The notes beneath the pieces were generated by a model. The model did no database searches. It was not told the origin of the DNA and saw only the letters and a list, made by a program, of their open reading frames with translations. Below are positions 1 through 8,007 of a stretch of 42,463 nucleotides of DNA, piece by piece (position 1 is the stretch's first letter; each line of letters begins with the position of its first letter). Both the position numbers and the translations under genes were made by a program. Location of the stretch: the NCBI GenBank assembly GCA_023228045.1, contig JALOBY010000013.1:1-42463 (forward strand). Reading direction: 5' to 3'. The stretch comes from Endomicrobiales bacterium (lineage in GTDB: Bacteria > Elusimicrobiota > Endomicrobiia > Endomicrobiales > JALOBY01).

Positions 1-120
1 GCGACGACGAAACGGGAAAACCATAGGTTTTCCCTTGTAGAGCGGTTTGGCGAAATCATATTAGCCAAACCAAGTATGAACGAAGTGAATACTAAGTCCG
101 CCGACAGGCGGGACGCGATA
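1..120 (+). ncRNA. Structured leader element, short form (no large hairpin)
   Basis: Three stem-loops lie directly upstream of the Cys-rich gene. They are 9 bp with a 3-nt loop at 14-34, 8 bp with a 12-nt loop (44-51 with 64-71), and a GC hairpin at 96-113, followed by GCGATATTAGGAGGG, which supplies the Shine-Dalgarno. Bases 1-85 are nearly identical to 7928-8011, and bases 89-120 match the 3' tails of the two 203-nt elements near atpE. The large hairpin found there is missing here, with only TGA between the flanks. The left end may extend beyond the window. That it is an RNA leader is inferred from its position and perfect stems. Confidence 0.55.
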
Positions 121-133
121 TTAGGAGGGAGAA

Positions 134-607
134 ATGAAAAAGTTAAGTTTTGTTTTAACAGTAGTGTTGCTGTTTTGTGTAGTTGTAGTTTTAGAGGCAA
201 AAAAAACACCGGCAGAAAACAATTTCGGGATTGTTGGCGCGTGTGAGGGTGTGAAATCAGATGATGCTCAGAGTATGGATAAAAGTAAATGTCCTGTTGT
301 AGTTTCTACTGAAAATACAGTTGTAGAGTCAATGGAAGGCGGGAAAGTTGTCTCCGGCCCCGATGGTAAGAAATACATAGATCACACAGTTGGTGTTGGA
401 ACAGCGTTGGCCACATCTGGGGTAGAAGTAAAAAAAAGTAGCTGTTGTTCTTGCGAGTGCTGCAAAAATTGCAAAAAATGCACCTCCAAAGATTACAAAA
501 TGCGCTCGGTTAATCAGACTATCAAATGCGAATGTTGCGATAAGGGCAACTGCAGTACAGGTTGTTCATGCGGCTGTAATGGAAAGTGTTCTGCAAAAGA
601 TAAATAA
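134..607 (+). CDS. Secreted cysteine-rich, metallothionein-like protein
   Basis: This 157-residue protein starts with a signal peptide (hydrophobic residues about 4-20, possible cleavage after LEA). Residues 22-100 are low in cysteine. From residue about 103 to the end there are 15 cysteines in clusters such as CCSCECC, CECC and CSCGC, mixed with lysines. That pattern is typical of metal-binding, metallothionein-like or small multi-cluster proteins. I recognise no named family. The start is supported by AGGAGGG 6 nt upstream. A role in periplasmic metal binding is inference, made more plausible by the copper-type efflux and arsenic operons elsewhere in the window. The gene is preceded by a structured leader related to the one upstream of atpE. 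Confidence 0.7.
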   Translation: MKKLSFVLTVVLLFCVVVVLEAKKTPAENNFGIVGACEGVKSDDAQSMDKSKCPVVVSTENTVVESMEGGKVVSGPDGKKYIDHTVGVGTALATSGVEVKKSSCCSCECCKNCKKCTSKDYKMRSVNQTIKCECCDKGNCSTGCSCGCNGKCSAKDK

Positions 608-748
608 AAGTTCGTATCTGATTTTTAAATTTAATTTTTAATCCCCGGCTTTGAAAAAATAACTTAAACCAAAAACAGCTAAGGCCGCCAATAGATATAT
701 GTGGGCTTGGTTGTTTTATGTAATGAAATTTGTAAAAATAATGCCATT

Positions 749-1942
749 ATGAATAAAATTTACCTTGATCACAGCGCAACAACGCCGCTAAAATCACAAG
801 TGCTTGAAGCAATGCTTCCGTATTTTTCCAACAGTTTTGGAAACCCATCAAGCGCACACGGTTTTGGCCAAGAAGCTTTAAATGTCCTTGCAAAAGCAAG
901 AGCAGAAGTTGCAGGCATACTAAATGCTCAAAGAGAAGAAGAGATAATTTTTACAAGTGGTGGCACAGAGTCGGACAATATGGCGCTAAAAGGTGTTGCT
1001 TATGCCCGCAAAAATGAAGGCAGGCATATAATTACAACACAAATTGAGCATCATGCCATTTTATCTGTTTGTGAACAATTAGAGAAAGAGGGTTTTAGCA
1101 TAACCTTTGTAGCGCCACAAAAAGACGGCTGCGTAAGCGCTCAAAGTGTAATAAACGCAATTCGCCCCGACACAATATTAGTAAGCGTAATGCACGCAAA
1201 CAATGAAACCGGTGCGTTAGAGCCGGTAGAAGAAATTGCAAATGTGCTTGAGCAAAAAAACATTTTGCGCCAAAACAGTGCTTTGCCGCAAATATATATT
1301 CATACCGATGCGGTACAATCTGCCGGAAAGATAACGCTTGATGTGCAAAAATTAAAAGTTAATATGCTTTCGCTTTCAGCGCATAAGTTTTACGGCCCAA
1401 AAGGCATTGGCGTGCTTTATGTTAAAAGTGGCACAAAAATAATTCCTTTAATGCAAGGCGGCCATCAAGAGAGAAATATAAGGCCGGGAACAGAAAACAT
1501 ACCGAGTATAGTTGGCCTTAGCGCCGCGCTTAAGCTTTGTGTTCAAAATATGCAAACTGAAAGCTTAAGGTTAGCCCAGCTACGCGATCGGCTTGAAAAC
1601 GGTGTATTATCAAACATAAAAAAGGCCTATGTAAATGCAAACAAATGCCCGCGTTTAGGTAATGTAACAAGTATAAGTTTTGAGGCAATAGAAGCTGAAG
1701 CGTTGCTTGTAATGTTAGATATGGCAGGCATTGCGGTTTCCACAGGTTCTGCCTGTGCTTCAGGCTCACAAGATGCATCGCATGTGTTACGCGCAATGGG
1801 TGTTGACCCGGCACTTGCAAGGGGCACAGTGCGCTTTTCGTTGGGTGCGCAAAACACGCAGGAACAAATAGAATATGTATTAAAAACGCTCCCCGAATTT
1901 GTGGCAAAATTGCGTGCAATGTCACCTATGTGGAAAAGCTAG
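749..1942 (+). CDS. iscS: Cysteine desulfurase (NifS/IscS family)
   Basis: PLP-dependent enzyme that takes sulfur from cysteine as a persulfide for Fe-S clusters and tRNA thiolation. From the ATG at 749 it is 397 residues, normal for the family. Visible motifs are LDHSATTP at the N-terminus, TSGGTESDN at 69-77, the PLP-stacking His in EHH at 100-102, the aspartate in HTDAVQSAGK (D187), the PLP lysine in LSAHKFYGPKG (K213), and the persulfide cysteine in STGSACASGS (C336). An upstream GTG (701) would add 16 residues with no homology, so 749 is preferred. The 3' end is 2 nt from mnmA, and the pair probably works together: the desulfurase supplies sulfur for the MnmA reaction. Confidence 0.95.
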   Translation: MNKIYLDHSATTPLKSQVLEAMLPYFSNSFGNPSSAHGFGQEALNVLAKARAEVAGILNAQREEEIIFTSGGTESDNMALKGVAYARKNEGRHIITTQIEHHAILSVCEQLEKEGFSITFVAPQKDGCVSAQSVINAIRPDTILVSVMHANNETGALEPVEEIANVLEQKNILRQNSALPQIYIHTDAVQSAGKITLDVQKLKVNMLSLSAHKFYGPKGIGVLYVKSGTKIIPLMQGGHQERNIRPGTENIPSIVGLSAALKLCVQNMQTESLRLAQLRDRLENGVLSNIKKAYVNANKCPRLGNVTSISFEAIEAEALLVMLDMAGIAVSTGSACASGSQDASHVLRAMGVDPALARGTVRFSLGAQNTQEQIEYVLKTLPEFVAKLRAMSPMWKS

Positions 1943-1944
1943 AA

Positions 1945-3021
1945 ATGAAAAAGGTTCTAGTGGCAATGTCTGGCGGTGTAGATTCATCTGTTGCGGCAAT
2001 GCTGCTAAAAGAACAGGGCTATGAGGTAGTTGGCGCGACAATGCGCCTTTGGCACGCAAATGACGATAAAAAACGCCCTGGTGGGTGTTGCTCCATTGAA
2101 GATATATCAGATGCAAAACGCGTTTGCAATGTATTAAACATTGCTCACTATGTTTTTAACTTTGAAAGTGAGTTTAAAAAGTTTGTAGTTGATAATTTTG
2201 TAAAAGAGTACTTCTGCGCAAGAACACCAAATCCCTGTATAATCTGCAATCAAAAAATGAAGTTTGAAATTTTTCTACAACGAGCCATTGCTATGGGTTT
2301 TGATTATATAGCCACGGGGCACTATGCAAATGTTGAACACGCGCAACATTTGCGCCTAAAAAAATCTACAGACAAAACAAAAGATCAGTCGTACGCTCTA
2401 TTTCGCCTTGATGAAAGGAAATTAGAAAGAATATTGTTCCCGCTCGGCGAATTATCAAAAAAAGAGGTTCGCCAAATAGCGCAAAACGCGAACTTACCGG
2501 TTGCACAAAAACCCGACAGCCAAGAAATTTGTTTTATAGATAATAACGATTATGGCACATTTCTAAAAAACTACGACCCGCTTACCAAAATAGAAAAAGG
2601 CGACATATTAGACAAAAATGGCAAAAAACTTGGTGTGCACAAAGGCCTTGCCTATTACACTGTCGGACAACGCAGCGGGCTTGGTTTATCAACGCCTGAG
2701 CCGAGGTATGTTTTATCTATAAACTCCGAAAACAATACTCTTGTTGTTGGTAAAAAAGAAGATACATATTCAAAGGTCTGCTTTGTAAAAGATGTGTCGT
2801 GGGTAAATGCAAAACCGGAAAATAATTTTATTGCTGATGTTAAAATAAGGTACCTGCACACAGCTGCGCGTGCCCAAGTAAAATCAAAAGAGAACAACTG
2901 CGCGCAAATAATCTTTTGCGAGCCGCAAATGGCAATAACACCTGGTCAGTCAGCTGTATTTTACTATGGCGAATATGTGCTTGGCGGTGGAGTTATAGTA
3001 AAAAATAACGAAAATATGTGA
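1945..3021 (+). CDS. mnmA: tRNA-specific 2-thiouridylase MnmA
   Basis: ATP-dependent thiolase that makes 2-thiouridine at the wobble position of tRNA-Lys, -Glu and -Gln. It is 358 residues from ATG 1945. The PP-loop SGGVDS is at 9-14. The two catalytic cysteines are C98 in TPNPCIICN and C196 in PDSQEICFID. The tRNA/active-site block GLAYYTVGQRSGLG and the C-terminal beta-barrel region are present. An in-frame GTG at 1930 lies inside the desulfurase gene and is less likely. Translational coupling to the upstream cysteine desulfurase is suggested by the 2-nt gap. Genes for two substrate tRNAs, Lys(TTT) and Glu(TTC), also lie in this window near 39.2 kb. Confidence 0.95.
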   Translation: MKKVLVAMSGGVDSSVAAMLLKEQGYEVVGATMRLWHANDDKKRPGGCCSIEDISDAKRVCNVLNIAHYVFNFESEFKKFVVDNFVKEYFCARTPNPCIICNQKMKFEIFLQRAIAMGFDYIATGHYANVEHAQHLRLKKSTDKTKDQSYALFRLDERKLERILFPLGELSKKEVRQIAQNANLPVAQKPDSQEICFIDNNDYGTFLKNYDPLTKIEKGDILDKNGKKLGVHKGLAYYTVGQRSGLGLSTPEPRYVLSINSENNTLVVGKKEDTYSKVCFVKDVSWVNAKPENNFIADVKIRYLHTAARAQVKSKENNCAQIIFCEPQMAITPGQSAVFYYGEYVLGGGVIVKNNENM

Positions 3022-3031
3022 GCTAAAAAGT

Positions 3032-3061
3032 TTGCTAAAACCGTCAGTAAAATGGTATATT
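3032..3061 (+). promoter_or_regulatory. Possible sigma-70-type promoter for eno
   Basis: TTGCTA (3032-3037), an 18-nt spacer and TATATT (3056-3061) lie about 80 nt upstream of the eno start. Moderate match to the consensus; no other candidate in this gap is better. Confidence 0.35.
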
Positions 3062-3143
3062 AAACGGACCTAAAAAATAAAAATAATAATCCAGCATTGT
3101 GCAATAGGTTTGCAAAATTCGGGATAAATTCGGAGGCAGTAAA

Positions 3144-4445
3144 ATGGCAAAAGTTAAGCATGTAATTGGAAGAGAGATAATTGATTCTCGTGGCAACCCA
3201 ACAGTTGAAGCAGATATAATGCTAGATAATGGTGTAATGGGCAGAGCGGCAGTTCCCTCTGGAGCATCAACTGGTGAAAGAGAAGCTCTTGAACTTCGCG
3301 ATGGCGACAAAAAAAGGTTTTTTGGCAAAGGCGTTCTTAAAGCGGTTGAAAACATAAATAAAATTCTTGGCCCGGCAATTGTTGGAAGTGAAATAACAGA
3401 CCAGAAAAAAATAGACGGCATTATGCTTGCCTCCGATGGCACTGAGTTTAAATCAAAACTTGGCGCAAACGCGATTTTGGGTGTTTCGCTTGCTTGTGCC
3501 CGCGCAGGCGCAAATGACCAAAAAATGCCGCTTTATAAATATATCCGCAATGCTTTCTCAATAAGATACGACACATATATCCTTCCAGTGCCGCTTATGA
3601 ACATCATAAATGGCGGCGCTCATGCCGACAACAATGTTGACTTGCAAGAGTTTATGATTGCCCCGGTAGGCGCTCCATCTTTTAGGGAAGCACTTCGTAT
3701 GGGCGCGGAAGTTTTTCATAGCTTAAAAAAAGTGCTTAGCAAAAAAAACTATGCGACAAGCGTAGGCGATGAAGGCGGTTTTGCCCCAAACCTCGGCTCA
3801 AACGAAGAAGCTCTTGAAGTAATTGCCACCGCAGTTGAGGCCGCAGGTTACAAGCTCGGTTCCGATGTACTCCTTGCATTAGATGTTGCCGCAAGCGAGC
3901 TTTATGATGGCAGCATATACACCCTTGAAGGCGAAAAAACAGGCAATAAAAAAACATCAGAGCAAATGATTGCTTTTTACCAAAACCTTGTAAGCAAGTA
4001 CCCAATAATATCAATTGAAGATGGCCTTAGCGAAAAGGACTGGGACGGTTGGAAAAAGCTTACCGACTCACTTGGCAAAAAAGTTCAGCTCGTTGGCGAC
4101 GATATTTTTGTAACCAACACAAAAATATTTTCTGAAGGCATAAAAAAAGGCCTCGGCAACTCTATATTAATTAAAGTAAACCAAATAGGATCATTAACAG
4201 AAACTATTGCCGCAATACAAATGGCATATAATGCAGGCTATACGGCAGTTGTTTCTCACCGCTCAGGTGAAACAGAAGATTCATTTATAGCAGACCTTGC
4301 TGTAGCGCTTAACACAGGCCAGATAAAAACCGGTTCTGCTTCTCGTACAGACAGAATTTGCAAATACAACCAGCTTCTTAGAATTGAAGAAGAGCTTGGT
4401 GCATTGGCAAAGTACCCCGGTAAAAATGCATTTAAGGTTGGTTAA
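3144..4445 (+). CDS. eno: Enolase
   Basis: Glycolytic enzyme interconverting 2-phosphoglycerate and phosphoenolpyruvate. At 433 residues it is the usual length. The N-terminal block REIIDSRGNPTVEADI, the loop PSGASTGE (39-46), the general acid E210 in SVGDEGGFAPN, the Mg ligands D247 (ALDVAAS), E292 (SIEDGL) and D319 (LVGDD), and the catalytic lysine K344 in ILIKVNQIG are all present. The C-terminal phosphate-binding region SHRSGETED and TGSASRTDR is intact. The start is supported by GGAGG about 8 nt upstream. The FtsB/DivIC-like gene follows after 5 nt and the lytic transglycosylase overlaps that one, so all three are probably cotranscribed. Confidence 0.97.
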   Translation: MAKVKHVIGREIIDSRGNPTVEADIMLDNGVMGRAAVPSGASTGEREALELRDGDKKRFFGKGVLKAVENINKILGPAIVGSEITDQKKIDGIMLASDGTEFKSKLGANAILGVSLACARAGANDQKMPLYKYIRNAFSIRYDTYILPVPLMNIINGGAHADNNVDLQEFMIAPVGAPSFREALRMGAEVFHSLKKVLSKKNYATSVGDEGGFAPNLGSNEEALEVIATAVEAAGYKLGSDVLLALDVAASELYDGSIYTLEGEKTGNKKTSEQMIAFYQNLVSKYPIISIEDGLSEKDWDGWKKLTDSLGKKVQLVGDDIFVTNTKIFSEGIKKGLGNSILIKVNQIGSLTETIAAIQMAYNAGYTAVVSHRSGETEDSFIADLAVALNTGQIKTGSASRTDRICKYNQLLRIEEELGALAKYPGKNAFKVG

Positions 4446-4450
4446 ACGAA

Positions 4451-4750
4451 ATGCCACTCAAAAAAGGTACAAAAGTGTTCCTGATTGTTGGTGGCATTCT
4501 TGCTTTAGCATTTTTCTTATTTAATGCAAGAGCGATAAGAATAGTAAGTATTTATGCCGAAAGCTCGCGTTTGCGTAGTGACATAGAACGTTTAAAAACA
4601 GAAAACCAACTTTTGCGTGATGAGCTGGAAGTTGCAAGTAAGGACAGCGACTATCAGGAGTTTTTGGCTCGCAGGGACCTTGAGCTTATATCTGACGGGG
4701 AAATTCAGTATTACTTTGGCAAAGGCAAAGCAAAAGATGAGGATAAATGA
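4451..4750 (+). CDS. FtsB/DivIC-like septum formation protein
   Basis: Small bitopic membrane protein of 99 residues. It has a short basic N-terminus, one membrane segment (about 9-27) and a coiled coil (about 33-65, heptads around SRLRSDIERLKTENQLLRDE), then a short polar tail. This layout, size and position next to eno match the FtsB/DivIC family, which bridges FtsL and FtsQ/DivIB in the divisome. There is no catalytic motif to confirm this, so the call rests on architecture and neighbourhood. The stop overlaps the start of the downstream transglycosylase gene (ATGA). Confidence 0.8.
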   Translation: MPLKKGTKVFLIVGGILALAFFLFNARAIRIVSIYAESSRLRSDIERLKTENQLLRDELEVASKDSDYQEFLARRDLELISDGEIQYYFGKGKAKDEDK

Positions 4751-6075
4751 TAAAGTTGGCCTGGTTTATAAGTTTTGCCGTTTTGTTATTTTTTGCATCG
4801 CAGGCAAGCTGCAAACTTATAGTTGATACAAACCAAGATGGTGGCGTAGTTTGTGACGATAACGATGTACAGCGCACCATGAAAGAAGCGGAGTTACTAT
4901 TTAGGCAGGCAAGCAAAAGTTTCGCCAGTGGCAACGAAGACAAGGCGCAAGAGCTGTACAACAAATCAATGGAGTCTTTTTATTCAATAGAGTTTTATCC
5001 GTCAGATTACTACGGTGCCAAAGAAGAATTTGAAAAGGTTTTCTCGAAACTTAACCAATCACTTTATACGGAAAACAAAGAAGACCTTACCTGCAAAAGA
5101 TATGCTACATTTGATTCGCCTGAAAAAAATCGGCTCTTTGAAATATATCTTAAGTTATACTCACAGGGTCGCCTAAAAGAAGAAACGAAAAATGCGCTTG
5201 AGGCATCTGGCGCGTACCGTCAAATGATATTAAACATTTTAAAAGAGTACGACTTGCCAGAAGAGTTGGTTTACTTGCCAGTAGTTGAAAGTTTGTATAA
5301 AAATGATACACTTTCAAAAGCAGGGGCACTTGGTTTGTGGCAGATAATGCCCAAGCGCGCGCGGGCTCTGAATTTGCAGGTAAATATATGGATAGATGAG
5401 CGCAAAGACCCACAAAAAGCAACTCGCGCGGCCGCACAGTATCTAAAAGATCTTTATGTTATGTTTAATAATTGGAGCTTGGCTATTGCAGCTTATAATC
5501 GTGGTGAGTATGGTTTAGAGCGCGATTTAAAGTACTCAAAAACCACTAACATAAACGATGTAAGTAAACAAAAAGCTATTCCAAAAGAAACCGAACACTT
5601 TGTACCAAAGTTTATGGCTGTAACAATTCTTGCAGATTATGCCGGTCAATATGGCCTTGAAATAAATTATGACAACCCAATAAAATATGACGAAGTGACA
5701 ATAAACTCAGTTGTAGATTTGAATATCGCGGCAAAATGTGCAGGAACAGACAAGGAAACCATAAAAAAGCTTAACCCGGCGTTAAAGTTGTGGTGCACGC
5801 CGCCAAACTATCCTGACTTTAAGTTAAAAATTCCGGCAGGCAAAGCCAGAGAATTTTTGGATAAAATATCAGGTATAAAAGAATTAAACCTAACAAGCGG
5901 ATACATAAAGTATAAAGTAAAAAGTGACGATTTTCTAGAAAAAATAGCAATCAAGTTTTCTACATCTGTATCCTCAATAGAAGAGCTTAATGGCATAAAG
6001 CGTTCATCCTCTCTGCGTATTGGTACAGTTCTTGCCATCAAGCCCGGTAAGGCGTATTATTCAAAAGATAAGTAA
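4747..6075 (+). CDS. MltD-like lytic transglycosylase with LysM
   Basis: Periplasmic or membrane-bound murein hydrolase, 442 residues, with an N-terminal hydrophobic signal (about 3-21). Residues 44-110 form a helical region with TPR-like character. The SLT domain covers about 155-265: catalytic Glu E181 in LPVVESLY, then GALGLWQIMP (193-202) and AIAAYNRG (246-253). A degenerate LysM-like segment (about 316-364) is followed by a clear LysM (about 386-433, IKYKVKSDDFLEKIA). This order matches the MltD family, which cleaves the MurNAc-GlcNAc bond to give 1,6-anhydro ends. A cysteine at 22 lacks a good lipobox, so lipidation is unlikely. It overlaps the divisome-like gene upstream by 4 nt. Confidence 0.9.
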   Translation: MIKLAWFISFAVLLFFASQASCKLIVDTNQDGGVVCDDNDVQRTMKEAELLFRQASKSFASGNEDKAQELYNKSMESFYSIEFYPSDYYGAKEEFEKVFSKLNQSLYTENKEDLTCKRYATFDSPEKNRLFEIYLKLYSQGRLKEETKNALEASGAYRQMILNILKEYDLPEELVYLPVVESLYKNDTLSKAGALGLWQIMPKRARALNLQVNIWIDERKDPQKATRAAAQYLKDLYVMFNNWSLAIAAYNRGEYGLERDLKYSKTTNINDVSKQKAIPKETEHFVPKFMAVTILADYAGQYGLEINYDNPIKYDEVTINSVVDLNIAAKCAGTDKETIKKLNPALKLWCTPPNYPDFKLKIPAGKAREFLDKISGIKELNLTSGYIKYKVKSDDFLEKIAIKFSTSVSSIEELNGIKRSSSLRIGTVLAIKPGKAYYSKDK

Positions 6076-6106
6076 TGTAGAACTTCTTGCAAAAAATGGC
6101 ATTTTG

Positions 6107-6151
6107 ACAATATTTTCGAGCAAATAATATGTATTTGCTTGAAAATATTGT
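6107..6151. repeat. 20-bp inverted repeat downstream of the transglycosylase gene
   Basis: The arms 6107-6126 and 6132-6151 pair along all 20 positions (one G-T wobble) around a 5-nt loop. It is AT-rich and has no long T-run on either side, so it is not a textbook terminator. It could be a transcript end, a protein-binding site or an mRNA-stabilising stem. Confidence 0.6.
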
Positions 6152-6245
6152 TTAATTTGAGTGTTTGCACTAATAAAAAATATTGCTCTTGGCGCGTTAA
6201 TTAAACCTGGATTTTGCAACTTAATTTGGCATGCCCCTATGGCAG

Positions 6246-6282
6246 CCCGCCTTGGGCGGGAATTTGCCCGCTCATAAGAGCG
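6246..6282. repeat. GC-rich hairpin pair upstream of the atp operon
   Basis: A 6-bp GC stem (CCCGCC with GGCGGG, 6246-6260) is followed by a 5-bp stem CGCTC/GAGCG (6269-6282). These GC palindromes stand out from the AT-rich surroundings and resemble those in the atpB-atpE gap. They lie in the presumed 5' region of the ATP synthase operon. Confidence 0.4.
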
Positions 6283-6360
6283 AAGCGGACATAAAGCCTT
6301 ACAAATTGAATAATCATTAGCAAAACATGGGTTAAAATGTAGCGCGGGAGAGGATTATTA

Positions 6361-6609
6361 ATGAAAAAGTTTAGTGAATTAAATGATTTTGTTGCCTTTT
6401 CCTGGATTGGTATTACACTTGCGGCACTTGCGGCACTTGGATTTTTTTTAGGTTCTTGGTTAGACAGTAAGTTAAACACAGCTCCGCTTTTTATGATAGT
6501 TTTTATGCTTAGTGGTGTTGCTTTGGGTTTTTTGCGAGTATATTTTTCACTGGCTTTTAAAAACAAAATAGATTCAAAAAAAAATAATAACGATCAAAAA
6601 GAGGATTAA
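6361..6609 (+). CDS. AtpZ/AtpI-family F0F1 accessory protein
   Basis: 82-residue protein with two predicted membrane segments (about 10-30 and 41-62) and a lysine-rich tail. The pattern GFFLGSWLDSKLNTAPLFM between the helices is typical of the AtpZ (PF09527-type) family encoded at the front of atp operons. These proteins are thought to help assemble the c-ring or transport Mg2+/Ca2+. The start follows GGGAGAGG. The stop overlaps the next gene (TAATG). Assignment is by architecture, a short motif and operon position. Confidence 0.75.
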   Translation: MKKFSELNDFVAFSWIGITLAALAALGFFLGSWLDSKLNTAPLFMIVFMLSGVALGFLRVYFSLAFKNKIDSKKNNNDQKED

Positions 6610-6884
6610 TGTTTACCAAAGGACTTATATTCGGACTTGTAGCATCTAGTATCTATTTTTTTCTTTTGCGTTTAAGTGTCGCTAAAATATTTTCCCTCAA
6701 AGAGCAAAAGCGCAAAATGGCTTATGTTTTATTTTATGTGGCGCGATTAATTGTTTTTGCCGCTCTGATTCTTGCCTTTTTAAAATACAATTTAGGCAGC
6801 CCAATTGGTATGCTTAGCGGTGTATTTGCCGGTGGGGTAATTTTTGTATTAACTAATAAATTTTCTAAAACTAAAAATAAATAG
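6609..6884 (+). CDS. atpI: AtpI-like ATP synthase I chain
   Basis: Membrane protein of 91 residues with hydrophobic segments at about 5-24, 39-60 and 65-85. It lies between the AtpZ-like gene and atpB and overlaps the former by one base. Length, membrane pattern and place match AtpI / ATP synthase I chain proteins (PF03899-type) or the related AtpR of N-ATPases; I cannot separate these. AtpI is not part of the working enzyme and is thought to aid c-ring assembly. Confidence 0.65.
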   Translation: MFTKGLIFGLVASSIYFFLLRLSVAKIFSLKEQKRKMAYVLFYVARLIVFAALILAFLKYNLGSPIGMLSGVFAGGVIFVLTNKFSKTKNK

Positions 6885-6907
6885 GGCATTTTGGAGAGTT
6901 AGTTTTT

Positions 6908-7624
6908 ATGCATGGCGTTCCAGAGGCAATTGGCTACCATATAGGCATACCCACAATAGTATTTATGAATTTTGTAGCAATAGCTATTCTCGCATTGCTT
7001 TCTTTTCTTGCTACTCGTCGTATGTCTGTTGTGCCAAGCGGAATGCAAAATGTTTTTGAAGTACTTTTTAGTTTTGTATTTGATCTGGCTGATTCTATTA
7101 TTGGCGTGCAGTCAAAAAAATACTATCCGCTTTTTATTGGGCTTTTCCTTTATATACTTACATCAAATCTAATGGGTGTAATTCCCGGCATGGTATCACC
7201 CACCTCAAACATAAACACCACGCTTGCTTTAGCTTTAATAATCTTTTTTAGCACCCATTTTTTTGGCATAAGAAAAAAGGGGCTGCTTAAGTACTTAGAC
7301 GGGCTTTGCCATGGTGTGCCTATTTGGTTAAAACCAATGATGTTTGTTATAGAAATAATTAGTGAGCTTGCAAGGCCCGTATCTTTATCGTTTCGTTTAT
7401 TTGGCAATATGATGGCAAAAGAACTACTTTTGGCTATTCTCGCATTGTTAATAATTGTATTATTCCAATCGCATGGGATGTTGCAAAAAGCGCTTAGTGT
7501 GGTGCCGCTTGTATTGCAGCCTTTAATGTTATTATTTGGTTTATTTGTAGCTTTTATACAGGCGTTTATATTTACAGTGCTTTCCATATTTTACATTGGC
7601 GGCGCTGTTGCTGAAGATCATTAA
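6908..7624 (+). CDS. atpB: ATP synthase F0 subunit a
   Basis: Stator membrane subunit that forms the ion half-channels against the c-ring. It is 238 residues with several membrane helices. The essential arginine is R163 within SLSFRLFGNMMAKE, preceded by ELARPV, the family signature. The region LVLQPLMLLFGLFVAFIQAF matches the last helix that lines the channel. The ATG lies 23 nt after atpI. Immediately after the stop codon the operon is interrupted by about 600 nt of structured repeats before atpE. Confidence 0.95.
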   Translation: MHGVPEAIGYHIGIPTIVFMNFVAIAILALLSFLATRRMSVVPSGMQNVFEVLFSFVFDLADSIIGVQSKKYYPLFIGLFLYILTSNLMGVIPGMVSPTSNINTTLALALIIFFSTHFFGIRKKGLLKYLDGLCHGVPIWLKPMMFVIEIISELARPVSLSFRLFGNMMAKELLLAILALLIIVLFQSHGMLQKALSVVPLVLQPLMLLFGLFVAFIQAFIFTVLSIFYIGGAVAEDH

Positions 7625-7627
7625 TGT

Positions 7628-7830
7628 GAAGCAACCATAGACCTTGCAATAGGTGTTAGGAACGAGACGAGCGAGGTCGTGGGTTTTACAACTCAAAAAG
7701 CAAGAGCGATGTTATAGACATCGGGCGAGCTTTTTGAGGAAGGAAAAGACCGTCATCGTCCGTCGAATCCAGCAATCTATTGCAAGTTCTATGGTTTAAA
7801 TACTAAGTCCCGCCAAGGCGGGACGCGATA
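7628..7830 (+). ncRNA. 203-nt structured element, copy A (between atpB and atpE)
   Basis: Begins 4 nt after atpB. A closing helix has 20-nt arms (starting AACCATAGA, ending TCTATGGTT) with one mismatch. It encloses further helices: GACGAGCGA with TCGTCCGTC (partly mismatched here), CTCAAAAAGC with GCTTTTTGAG, and GATGT with ACATC. After the closing helix comes ATACTAAG, a perfect 8-bp GC hairpin (7807-7824) and ACGCGATA. It aligns along its full length with copy B, with small changes mostly in loops. It ends without a Shine-Dalgarno. No known RNA family could be assigned. RNA rather than DNA function is inferred from stem conservation. Confidence 0.6.
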
Positions 7831-8007
7831 AATGTTCTTTCGAGAGTGCCGTAGGCACTCGAAGTGGTTGATGAAGTGGTCAACCATTGGTACCATAACT
7901 TAAGAAAGGGTTCAGCGAGCAGAGTGAGCGACGACGAAACGGGAAAACCATAGGTTTTCCATTGTTAGCGGTTTGGCGAAATCATATTAGCCAAACCAAG
8001 TATGAAC
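7831..8007 (+). other. Hairpin-rich spacer between the two 203-nt elements
   Basis: Contains a row of stem-loops: AGTGCC/GGCACT near 7855, GGTTGA/TCAACC near 7866-7885, GGAAAACC/GGTTTTCC (7942-7960) and GGTTTGGC/GCCAAACC (7970-7997). Bases 7928-8007 are almost the same as bases 1-81, upstream of the Cys-rich gene, so this block travels with the element. No open reading frame here looks real. Confidence 0.55.

Noticed and set aside
7831..7927. Known riboswitch class
   Set aside because: I could not match the stem order or conserved loop bases to any riboswitch I know well enough to name.
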